Source of the DNA: Strongylocentrotus droebachiensis
Lineage: Eukaryota > Echinodermata > Echinoidea > Camarodonta > Strongylocentrotidae
Direction: 5' to 3'
Assembly: GCA_035222895.1 (NCBI GenBank)
Contig: JAVYIG010000413.1
Location: 88,501 to 152,500 of the forward strand
DNA length: 64,000 nucleotides
Shown: positions 24,701 through 32,856 of the stretch, piece by piece
Numbering within the stretch: position 1 is the first letter of the stretch
How the letters are laid out: each line of letters begins with the position of its first letter
Translations under genes and position numbers: made by a program
The notes under the pieces: model-generated
Told to the model about the DNA's origin: nothing
Database searches by the model: none
What the model saw: only the letters and a program-made list of their open reading frames with translations

Positions 24701-25678
24701 AGAAAAAATGTGTTCTATATTGCAATCTTACATTTCTATTCCACCAAATAAAATCTTGTAAATGAAACTGACATAAACCTAGTTCTCTTTTCATCTCTTG
24801 CCTATATAAATACCATGTCTTAATAGACGCTGTTAACTGGCAATTTTTAAGTTTTGCCAAAACCGAATCAGGGGCATCTGCCTTAAAAAGGGCAAGATGG
24901 TCATCACAAAAGGTAGAAAGAATATATATTTCTATTGTTTTCCAACAACTTTCATATTTATCGTCTAATAGTTTAGCCATCCACAAAACTTTCTGCGCTT
25001 GTGCAAAAACTAAAGGATTAATCATCCTTAGACCCCCTTCTTCATAATCATTGCATAATATATCTCTCTTAACTCTGTCATTGCCATTGCTCCAAATGAA
25101 TTTAAAAAGCAAACCATTTAATCTTTTAAAGAAAGAGTTTGGCAGGTCAATACATAATACTGAAAACAAAAATAACATTTGGGGGAGTAAAAGCGACTTT
25201 ACAACAGCAATTTTGCCCAACAAGGATAGGCTTCTATGCCTCCAACAATTTAAAATCTGTTCTATAATGACAAGTCTGGGAACAAAATTCAGTTCGTAAA
25301 GCATTTTTGTTTAAAAGGAACTTTGTGATATGTCATTAAAAGATATGATTTCACAAGTCATGACCACAACACAATTTTTTAGTTAAGTTTATGATTTACA
25401 GTACATGTAGGTCTAGACTATTCAAAATATCAAATTAATTAGTCCTCATTTACATCTAGTCAATATTTAATTCGTAGTTTTGTACATGGCATGCAATTAT
25501 CTATCATTTTCATAATGCATTCGGAGGCATTTCAATAAATATTTTTTACTTCAGTCCCACATGTACGCAAATGAGTGGGTATTCTCATTTCATCTGTTTC
25601 TTACCAATTCTAGTGAATCACATTTCCTTTTGAGCGTTATATATCTCCTCTTGTATGCGTATGTGTCCTGCATTGTTT
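19960..25678 (-). CDS. TFPT/INO80F-like protein with an HMG box (six-exon gene)
   Basis: Six minus-strand exons join in frame with GT/AG sites: 25605-25673 (or from 25678), 23219-23289, 22907-22976, 22264-22486, 21499-21671 and 19960-21096. They total 1743 nt, giving 580 residues and a stop. Residues about 7-50 contain KRKCDSLELSNERVLNRL and KKYIHKLSRERR. I recognise these as the coil of TFPT (INO80F), whose human form also has NERVLNRL; its partners sit in the INO80 nucleosome remodeller in the nucleus. Residues 145-222 form an HMG box (DPNAPKKPANAFLMY, ADMSHQDLTRQLAKQWK, YYLLYEKERDRY), which binds DNA in related proteins such as yeast INO80 subunit Nhp10. A basic stretch (KPRKKRTRD) precedes the box. 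The C-terminal 350 residues are charged and probably disordered, with SELRSK-like repeats. The start at 25673 is the first ATG in the exon. A TTTCAG acceptor at 25679 leaves room for an upstream exon. Vertebrate TFPT, as I know it, lacks an HMG box. Confidence 0.85.
21180..21331. repeat. Dispersed repeat, 'tagacaggtgg' family, copy 1
   Basis: The motifs TAGACAGGTGG, GAGGGAGACAAAATACAT and CTATAGAGGTGGCC also occur at 34656-35203 and, in part, at 35928-36118. All three copies have imperfect internal inverted repeats with a CAAACCTGTCTA-like end. This copy is in an intron of the TFPT-like gene. Confidence 0.65.
21499..21671 (-). CDS. TFPT-like gene, exon 5 (most of the HMG box)
   Basis: Acceptor TCCTGGCAG precedes (D)PNAPKKPANAFLMYC, the first helix of an HMG box. 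The exon continues with ADMSHQDLTRQLAKQWKFL and ends SEEEKR at donor AGG|GTAAGA. Length is 173 nt. The split inside helix 3 of the box is completed by exon 6 (HYYLLYEKERDRY). Confidence 0.85.
21736..21795. repeat. CT microsatellite in intron
   Basis: A run of TCTCTCTC with a few interruptions lies about 70 bp upstream of the HMG-box exon acceptor, in the intron between exons 4 and 5 of the minus-strand gene. Confidence 0.85.
21940..22134. mobile_element. 195-bp MITE with TTAA flanks, copy 2
   Basis: This is the inverted partner of 18661-18855 and is exactly the same length. It runs from TTAAAGCCCCACTGTACTAC to GGCCTTAA with TTAA at both edges, and lies in an intron of the TFPT-like gene. Confidence 0.8.
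22264..22486 (-). CDS. TFPT-like gene, exon 4 (linker and basic stretch)
   Basis: Acceptor TCTGTACAG precedes EELPGAMTGGSDSPSPSG. The 223-nt exon is rich in Pro, Gly and Ser, then becomes basic (VKPRKKRTRDSNKPEREK), which may serve as a nuclear localisation signal. It ends in phase 1 at AAAG|GTACGA. Translating through the donor gives no homology, while splicing to 21671 makes DPNAPKK. Confidence 0.8.
22672..22885. repeat. C-tract and G-tracts in intron
   Basis: A run of about 19 C (22675-22693) is followed by several G runs of 7-12 bases (22790-22880), partly mirrored. The region could fold, but its length is prone to assembly error. It lies just downstream of exon 3 of the minus-strand gene. 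Confidence 0.75.
22907..22976 (-). CDS. TFPT-like gene, exon 3
   Basis: After acceptor TTTCGTAG the 70-nt exon reads GLAKKLTELGDGFKKSDLTV then PLE, and ends at donor GAG|GTAAAT. GDGFKKSDLTVPLE corresponds in position to the GDDYRASQFTIVLE part of vertebrate TFPT, which supports both the frame and the family call. Confidence 0.8.
23219..23289 (-). CDS. TFPT-like gene, exon 2 (NERVLNRL coil)
   Basis: The acceptor CCCTTTCAG precedes SNERVLNRLCHVKKYIHKL, followed by SRERR split at donor AAG|GTAAGT. Length is 71 nt, so it starts in phase 0 and leaves two bases, which the next exon completes. This is the strongest match to TFPT in the gene. Confidence 0.85.
23612..25307 (-). mobile_element. 5'-truncated L1/Tx1-like retrotransposon with 13-bp TSD
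   Basis: A 13-bp sequence TGTTTAAAAGGAA flanks the insertion at 23599-23611 and 25308-25320. On the minus strand the element ends in a poly(A) run next to 23611. Frames at 25304-24561 and 24445-23858 give the C-terminal part of a non-LTR polymerase: LLGKIAVVKSLLLPQMLFLF, KRDILCNDYEEGGLRMI and a zinc-knuckle-like CYFCSDFPETLDHLFCDC. This combination is typical of the L1/Tx1 group. The catalytic core is missing, and at least one frame break lies between 24561 and 24445. It lies in the intron between exons 1 and 2 of the TFPT-like gene, in the same orientation as the gene. Confidence 0.9.
25605..25678 (-). CDS. TFPT-like gene, exon 1 as seen (start or second exon)
   Basis: From the ATG at 25673-25671 the frame reads MQDTYAYKRRYITLKRKC and ends LEL, followed by donor GTAAGA. 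The segment KRRYITLKRKCDSLEL lines up without gaps with the human TFPT segment that ends CREIEQ just before its NERVLNRL. The sequence TTTCAG at 25684-25679 could also be a splice acceptor, in which case the exon starts at 25678 and continues an unseen upstream exon. Confidence 0.7.
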
Positions 25679-25819
25679 CTGAAATATTTCTTGATCTATG
25701 GCGAATATTCACAGACTTCAATTCAAGTATAATAACGGTGACTCAAGATCAAGCGATGTTCAAGCACTCCATAGCTAGTCTACATGCATTATACACTAGA
25801 CGAATTCTAAAGAAAATGT

Positions 25820-25975
25820 ATAGAAAGATTGCCTACTTTGTTATAATTCGCCGCCAGGAAAGTAGTCTACAGCATACGCGCAAACGCACGAAGATTGTTC
25901 CAGGGTGGGGCGAGGAGTTCCGATTCTCCGACTATAGGCGCCGCGGATGCTCAAGAAGAGGAGAAGCAAAATAAG
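25820..25975 (-). promoter_or_regulatory. Possible CpG-rich 5' region of the TFPT-like gene
   Basis: This stretch is clearly richer in CG dinucleotides (GCATACGCGCAAACGCACG, GGCGCCGCGG) than the AT-rich surroundings and lies 150-300 bp upstream of the first exon seen on the minus strand. It could be the promoter or a non-coding first exon. No TATA box or initiator can be assigned with confidence. The call is from position and composition only. Confidence 0.25.
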
Positions 25976-27733
25976 CGATTTTTGACACCCAAAGGCCACC
26001 CCCTCGACCTTATAACAAAGGGAAGTATTTGTTATGCAAAAAAAAACGCTGTATAATAAGCTTCCCAGTACTCTAATATGCAAAATGTTATAAGCGAGGG
26101 GGCAGATTTTTCTTTCTAATATGGGGAGTCCTTGTGCATGTTTCATTTTTTAATTTTCCTTCATCAACTTTTAGGATTGCGCAACAAAACCAAGCGCAAT
26201 ATTTTCTTCAAGTGGTGTATAAACCAGAAGGCGGGGAGGGGATTCGTTTCTGTCCCCTCTCACAGGGTGCAATTTGTTTATCCATGCAGGGCCGTTGACA
26301 AAAAGATCAGGGCAGCGTCTCACGAAACTAGTACAAGTTCACCGACATCCTAATGAAATGCGTGTATTAAGTTTAACACGCGTTTCAATGGGATGTCGGT
26401 GAACTTGGACTTATGACAGTTTCATGAAACGCGGCCCATGTCGTCAAGTATATTCTATATATAACCACAGATAAGACTGCTCAAGTTTCGATATTGAAGA
26501 AGTGAAATGTTTTCGCTCGGTCATTACGCTCTCTCTTGAAGGTAGATGCAGAAACCATCTTTTATGGGCGTTATTTATATATGAGCAAGTGCAATATTTT
26601 CCCTAAATTAAATTGGCGGATAAATTATTTTTTCTCTCCTCCTGAAATATTATATATAATAATTATTGGCTTCTAGTAGAGTGAAAATGTATTGAACACT
26701 TCACCAGACAATAATATGACTAGTTTGTTAGGCAACTGACTTGGTCGCTACGCTCCCTCCCCTATTAATAGAAACATTTCCCCCCAAAATGCAATATATG
26801 CCAAAGCCCTGGAAGTGTGAAGTTAACAGGGATAGGGACTCTTTTTTCCCCTGCATTTTAATCTTTCTGAGATCTGTTTTTCCTACCCGGTCGCTACGCT
26901 CCCTTACTACCATCATCACACCCTGATACCATCTAAGACCTAAATGTTGAACAAAAACATGGCCAAAGTTGTGTATAATATATGAAATGCAAATAATGTT
27001 TATTTCTTTTAGAAAAAGAATCAAGCATTGCTCTGTCGAAGAAAGCTGGAAATATTATGGTATGCCTTTATGTAAAAAAGAAGAAAATGAAAAGTGCTTG
27101 TTTCGAGGAAGGGACTACATTTTAAAGAGTTTAATACATACATTAAAAGTAATACAAAGTTTTGGTATGGGGTCAAGAATTCGGTTCAAATGAAGTAATG
27201 AACATATTGGAAGCATATGCGATTTTACAATATTTAAAGATCGTTGTCGCGGTTGAAATCGAGTCTAAAGTGATGCAATTGTACATAATAAACTCTTCAT
27301 GTTGTATAGCCCCCTCTCAAGACTGATATTATTTTAGCTTTCAAATGTGCCTTGACTACAATCGACCGATTTGCTATTCCCGTTTGGAAATTATCAGAAC
27401 TGCATATTGTGAGTTGATGGTCGCAGTTCCCATAAAATGGCCTTAGGCGCATTTTGAAATATTTGAGATTTACCGGGAGCACCGGTAAATTTTTGATTAT
27501 TCAATTTCTCGGAAGCAGAAGTGTTTTAGGGGCTACATTTTCTAGTGCTTATAATACATCCACAGGGGCATCAAAATATATCAAAATTTTAAAGACTGAT
27601 TGCTATCCGGCATCCAATTTTCAAAATTACCTTTAAGCTAAGAAAAATTTAACCTTTCTGATCTTTAAACAAAATTGTCGTAAATACATTCAAAGTGGGC
27701 CCTCTAAGATTAAAAGCAAGACGTATACTCTGT
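25976..27733. other. Intergenic region, no gene recognised
   Basis: Short frames only. Apart from the small palindrome at 26310-26437, I see two similar pieces, GGTCGCTACGCTCCCT near 26752 and CGGTCGCTACGCTCCCTTA near 26890, which may be parts of a degraded repeat. The region separates two genes whose 5' ends face each other. Confidence 0.5.
26310..26437. mobile_element. Palindromic MITE, 128 bp
   Basis: The ends GGGCAGCGTCTCACGAAACT and the reverse of AGTTTCATGAAACGCGGCCC are similar. The inner arms CAAGTTCACCGACATCC and GGATGTCGGTGAACTTG match exactly. The loop is about 10 bp near 26367. No target duplication is clear. Confidence 0.75.
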
Positions 27734-28562
27734 TTTGCTCTTATTCAATGTTAATTTGACCATGCTAACCCTGCATGGTATAGTATACATGAACAAGTCA
27801 GATCAAAAGAAGTTGAACATTATACAGAACAAAATGGTAAGATTCATCAACTGTTCTCGTCCAAAAACTCATGTTGGCTACAGCGAACTTTCTAAGGCTA
27901 TCGAAGTCAACCAAAAATCAAAACAATTCGTTTTGCATCACGTCACTGCATAACATATACCATACTACGTCGAATCATTGTATTCGATCCGACTTTGACC
28001 TTGTTACTGACTTACATGATTATTATAGAAGAAATAGTCGATCCAACTTTGAACTTACCAGAAAGAAAATAGGCCTACTATTGGAAATTCGTTTTATTAC
28101 ATTGCAGTAAAACATTGAAATTCCCTTCCTAATGATATATAGGAAATAGAAGACTTTGCTGATTTTAAGAATAAGAGGCAATTCAAGTAATACCTAACAC
28201 TGGAGAGTCAGGAGAGAGAAGTGAATACTGAATACTTCTTCTTAATTCTACGTTCTTTTTATGTTCTTTTTTCTTCTTGTACTTATTATCATATCTATCA
28301 ATATTAGTTTAATGTTGTTATTTTAATGATTATGATCACCGTTATCTTCATTTTTTTATTTATTTTTTTATCTGTCTGTAAATATATTAACTATTTATTT
28401 TAACTTATTAATTTTGTACACTAGGTCGGGGACCCCCCTGGAAAAAGGCTTACGAGCTTTCGTGGGTTCGGCGTTGGTTATCTTGTTCAAACTGACTTAA
28501 TTTTAATCTGTTATTCTTTATATTGTTGAATGTTGAAGGCTTGGCGAATAAATCAATCAATC
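27734..28562 (+). pseudogene. Broken 3' end of a non-LTR retrotransposon
   Basis: Two overlapping frames (27735-27953 and 27871-28110) together resemble the C-terminal end of a reverse transcriptase. Motifs are KKLNIIQNKMVRFI, then SRSNFELTRKKIGLLL, in the position of the usual 'RS..L..P....' segment near the end of such proteins. At least one frameshift separates them, and stop codons follow, so this is dead. The 3' part ends in AATAAATCAATCAATCATTC, a short-repeat tail typical of CR1-like elements. Confidence 0.6.
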
Positions 28563-28804
28563 ATTCAAGCAATATAAAGTAATGTAGTCAGGCGCGCCGG
28601 AAGCAGTTTGGGATGGGGGGGGGGGGGCAAACACTCCAGAGGGCTCACCTTCCAAGGGCAGTGACGTAATGAGAAAAAACGTTCGGAAGGGGGGGGGGGC
28701 AGACGAAAAATCTGCATCACCACCAGTCTTACACGTTACATGCAGGTCCCGCGGAACGTTTTTCAAAGTGGAGTATTAACGATCAGGTAGAGCGTAAATT
28801 GACT

Positions 28805-30055
28805 AGGGTCCAGCCTCGGCAGGGGGTTAAGGGCTGAGCCCCCGGAAGCTCAGGGATTTGAGGTATTTAATTACGGTTAGATGAGCATCCAGGGGCCTCT
28901 TTAAGGCCATTGACGTGTTCCAGAGGGTGGGGGGGGGGGGGACCCCAGAAGCTCAGAGGTTTTAATATTTAACAACGGTCAGATGAGCATCCAGGGGCCG
29001 CCCTATTGCCCTTGGTGGGGTCCAGGGGGCAGAGCCCCCGGAAGCTAAGGGTTTTAGGTATTTAATTACGGTCAAATGAGCACCCAGGGGCCCGCCTTAG
29101 GGCCCTTGGTGGTGTCCAGGGGGCAGAGCCCGCGGAAGCTCAGGGGTTTTAAGGTATTTAATTGCGGTCAGATGAGCATCCAGGGGCCGCCTTAGAGCCC
29201 TTAGTGGGGTCCAGGGGGCAGAGCACCCGGAAGTTCAGGGGTTTTAGGTATTTAATTATGGTCAGATGAGCATCTAGGGGCCCGCCTTAGAACCCTTGGT
29301 GGGGTCCAGGTGGCAGAGCCCCCGGAAGCTCATGGGTTTTAGGTATTTAATAACGGTCAGATGAGCATCCATGGGGTCCAGGGGGCAGAGACCCCGGAAG
29401 CTCAGGGGTTTTAGGTATTAATTACGGTCAGATAAGCATCCAGGGGCCCGCCTTAGGGCCCTTGGTGGGGTCCAGGGGGCAGAGACCCCGGAAGCTCAGG
29501 GGTGTTAGGTATTTAATTATGGACAGATGAGCATCCAGGGGCCCGCCTTATAGGGACATTGGTGGGGTCCAGGGGGCAGAGCCCCCGAAAGCTCCGGGGT
29601 TTTTAGGTATTTAATTACGGTCAGATGAGCATCCAGGGGCCCGCCTTAGAGCCCTTGGTGGGGTCCAGGGGCAGAGCACCCGGAAGTTCAGGGGTTTTAG
29701 GTATTTAATTATGGTCAGATGAGCATCCAGGGGCCTGCCTTAGAACCCTTGGTGGGGTCCAGGGGACAGAGCCCCCGGAAGCTCAGGGGTCATTTAGGTA
29801 TTTAATTACGGTCAGATGAGCATCCAGGGGCCCGCCTTAGAACCCTTGGTGGGGTCCAGGGGGCAGAGCCCCCGGAAGCTCAGGTTTTTTTTAGGTATTT
29901 AATTACGGTCAGATGAGCATCCAGGGGTTTTAGGTATTTAATTACGGTCAGATGAGCATCCAGGGGACCGCCTTAGGGCCTTTGGTGGGGTCCGGGGGCG
30001 GAGCACCCGTCAGCTCTGGGGCTTTAGGCATTTAATTACGGTCAGATGAGCATTT
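28805..30055. repeat. Tandem array of about 14 units of about 95 bp
   Basis: The unit contains GGTCCAGGGGGCAGAGC, CCCGGAAGCTCAGGGG, TTTTAGGTATTTAATTACGG and TCAGATGAGCATCCAGGGG, then CCGCCTTAGGGCCCTTGG. A few units are shortened (near 29340-29420 and 29890-29950). The array lies inside the hAT-like element. Its core, CCCGGAAGCT followed by an ATTTAATTA-like piece, resembles in order the core of the array at 4170-7310. Confidence 0.9.
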
Positions 30056-30127
30056 TTTATACCTTATTTGTGACATTTGTGCAGGTCACTTATTTTCTCT
30101 CTCCGTCTTTCTTTCTTTTTCTCTTTA

Positions 30128-30181
30128 ACATTCTTTTTCAAAAAGTGAGGGGAGGGGGGGGGGGGGGGGGGGGGGGGGGCT
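30128..30181. repeat. Long G tract
   Basis: A run of about 30 G with one A interruption near 30154-30179, within the right part of the second hAT-like element. Confidence 0.8.
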
Positions 30182-30663
30182 CGAGCCCAGCCACTTTGCA
30201 GACCATGACATAAAGGCTTCTAAATAAGCGTAATTTTTTTCCCGACTGTAATTTGGGAATTTCTTATTTTCCAACAAACGCATAAAAAGGTATGACTTAC
30301 ACAAAAATGGAGAAAAAATACCGGAAAATCATGTCATAACAGGAACATTTGTAAATCACTGGTATCGTATAGATATAACCCCCCCCCCCCCTGTCAGTAC
30401 GCCAGCGTTCAGGGGCTCATGTCTTCTCACCCCTATAACAAAACAAAAAATCAGACACGCTTTCCCATTCTCGCACAATATGTCCACGATATGCGCGTAT
30501 CGCTATTATAAACCGAATAGGTAGCATGCGCAATGTTCATGAACTTTAATTCCTGTTAACTTTCCTTTTCTTTGAATGGAATGGTATATGTGATTTAATT
30601 CAGGTTTTTATTATTGTTATGTTCTTTTGGGTTAAAAATACAAACCATGTTTATTCCTTTACT

Positions 30664-30783
30664 GTTTTTTTTTTTTTTTTTTTTTGGGGGGGGGGGGGCG
30701 TTTTGGGGGGGCAAAATTGCGTTTTGCCCCCCCCCCCCATTTTTTTGACTGGGGGGGGGAAACTGCCCCCCCCCCCCCCCCCC
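30664..30783. repeat. T, G and C homopolymer runs
   Basis: A T run, then G runs, then C runs of 8-19 bases arranged as an imperfect inverted repeat around GCAAAATTGCGTTTTGC. It lies upstream of the first exon of the BAIAP2-like gene. It may be the remains of a transposon end. Confidence 0.65.
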
Positions 30784-31124
30784 ACTTCGGCGCCTATGAT
30801 GTAGTGCTCACTGCCTTGTATTATTTTATTTTTAAAAAAGGGAACCGAAATAATCAACTGGCGTTGAAAACTTGCTTGCGCGTGCAAGAGTGCTACAACA
30901 GTGTAGACGGGAGTAAGCAATCTTTGGCTGTTGTGCCCTCTGTGTGCTTGTATTGTGATTGTTGTACCGAACCACAAACGAGCTGTGCATGCATCGTATA
31001 ACGTGCACATAACGAAAACAAAGGTGATCAAGCCAAGATCTAGTTCGGTGCTTGCAATTAACAATACTGAGAATAGTAACAATATCATCGATAATTCTGG
31101 CGCTGGCAATACCCCCTGATCAAC

Positions 31125-31157
31125 ATGGCGACGGGAGAGAACAGCTTCATAGAATGA
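31125..31157 (+). promoter_or_regulatory. Upstream ORF overlapping the main start
   Basis: An ATG in a strong context (CAACATGG) opens a 10-codon frame, MATGENSFIE, whose TGA overlaps the main ATG as ATGA (31154-31157). This arrangement could lower translation of the main frame or allow reinitiation. It only matters if transcription starts upstream of 31125. Confidence 0.4.
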
Positions 31158-31174
31158 CAGAAAATGTCTACAGG
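31154..31174 (+). CDS. BAIAP2: BAIAP2-like exon 1
   Basis: Encodes MTENVYR and ends AGG|GTAAGA. The codons just before the ATG also read LHR, as in the vertebrate MHRLTENVY segment; the first Met of vertebrates is Leu here, so translation probably begins at the inner Met. Confidence 0.7.
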
Positions 31175-32004
31175 GTAAGAATTACTTAATTTCTTCGTAA
31201 TATCTGTGATTTGCTTGGTTTGTGCCGAAGTCTCGATCGAGACCGGGAGTACATCATCATCATGAATCCCTTCCCCGCCTGACCTCGACTGGGCAGGGTA
31301 GGTGTGGGCAGGTGTCTGCTTGTCTCTATTGCTTTGCGTGCACTTGTAGCAAAAGGAGACTCCGCAGCACCAAACCCGATTCAGTTGATGTGTGTTTTAT
31401 TTTATTTTTTTTTGTTTATGTTTCAATGCATGTAGACTAATACATATATATTTATACATTTATTTATTTATTCTCATTATTTATTTAACTGATGTATTTA
31501 TTTGCTAGATGAATGCAGTGCAATATGACAATGCTACCTTGCATGTGTAACAATATTTCAGAAATCAGAATTGCAATGAATATTGCAGAATTGTAATGAA
31601 ATGTTACTTGACCAACTGTCATCAACAACACTCAACAGTAAATAGTAATTTTATTTAGACCCCTATGTACATACTTAGAGAATTCAAGATTAATGATTCA
31701 AGTGTTGTCCATGTTCAATACCGCTACAGAAATTTTAATCTTCCATTGGTGTTACTTGGAATAGAAAGAGACTCGTCTACTAAACACGGTGTCTTGTGAT
31801 GATTGAGAGCAAGAAGGGGGTCACTAAGAGTATTATGAGTAAACTCTCTTCTGGGTCTCATCAGATGTTCACAAGAAAAAAATCCTTGCGAGAGAAAGAA
31901 AGAGGAAGAGAGAAAGGAGGAGAAAGAGAGAGAGAGACAGACACAAAAATGTGAACATATACATTTAAAAGAGAGAGAGAGAGAGAGAGGGAAAGGGAGA
32001 GGGG

Positions 32005-32048
<44 letters not shown>

Positions 32049-32809
32049 GGGGAGAGAGAGGGAGAGAAAGAGAGAGGGAGGGAGAGACAGAAACTAAATA
32101 CAAAAGTTAATTCTCTTGAATGAAATATGGAGTTGAGTGAATGTTATGAATTTATGTCACATACATTGTGATTTTGTTTGTTCGTTTTCTAATCATGGAA
32201 AATAACGATACCAATCTGTTTATTTCCATTTCCAGCATACAATAGACGGGTTCAATCCTGAATTACGGAATCTAGTTACTCTCGGCCGAGCTTATGAGAA
32301 AGCCTTACAAAGTAAGTGTACTTCTAAAACTTATGCATCCTTACAATTAAGAATATAATGGTCTTGATATCAACTTTAATATAATGTTTTCTAGACATAC
32401 CGTATACCTGTACGTGCTAGGATTTCTTGAGAGGTTTACCCTTAAATAAACAAATCTTTGTATTACTGTGTTACACATCTTATATGAATGTATACAAAAC
32501 ATGTAAAGGTTGATGGGCACAGAGAGGCAATCTGATCATAGTCCAATCTGGAGATCACCACATAAAACAGTCAGGGTAAACATTACTTTTTCAGTAATGT
32601 TTTTTATTTCTTGATCATCCAAGGTGTGAGAGATTGGTCATTCAACTTTTACTCATCATGTTATGATTACAGTCAAAGTGAACAATGAAAACACTCTGGC
32701 AGTATATGAAGCCTTGTATTACCATCAAATCTACACAAGGTCAAGGTGTGGATCAGATATCAATGTGTTATTATGATCAGGGTTGCCTGCCAGGGTCACC
32801 TACATGTAC

Positions 32810-32856
<47 letters not shown>

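Larger units (their letters stand above)
28659..30407. mobile_element. Second hAT-like element with a different internal array
   Basis: The left end CAGTGACGTAATGAGAAAAAAC and the right end CAGTACGCCAGCG match those of the element at 3881-7660 over about 100 bp at each side. Left-side shared blocks are AACGTT, GCAGCACC/GCATCACC, ACATGCAGG and GGAACGTTTT/TGAACGTTTT. Right-side shared blocks are ATGGAGAAA, AAAATCATGT, GAACATTT and CAGTACGCCAG. The flanking octamers TCCAAGGG and TTCAGGGG agree in 6 of 8 positions, as expected for an aged target duplication. No transposase is present. Confidence 0.8.
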
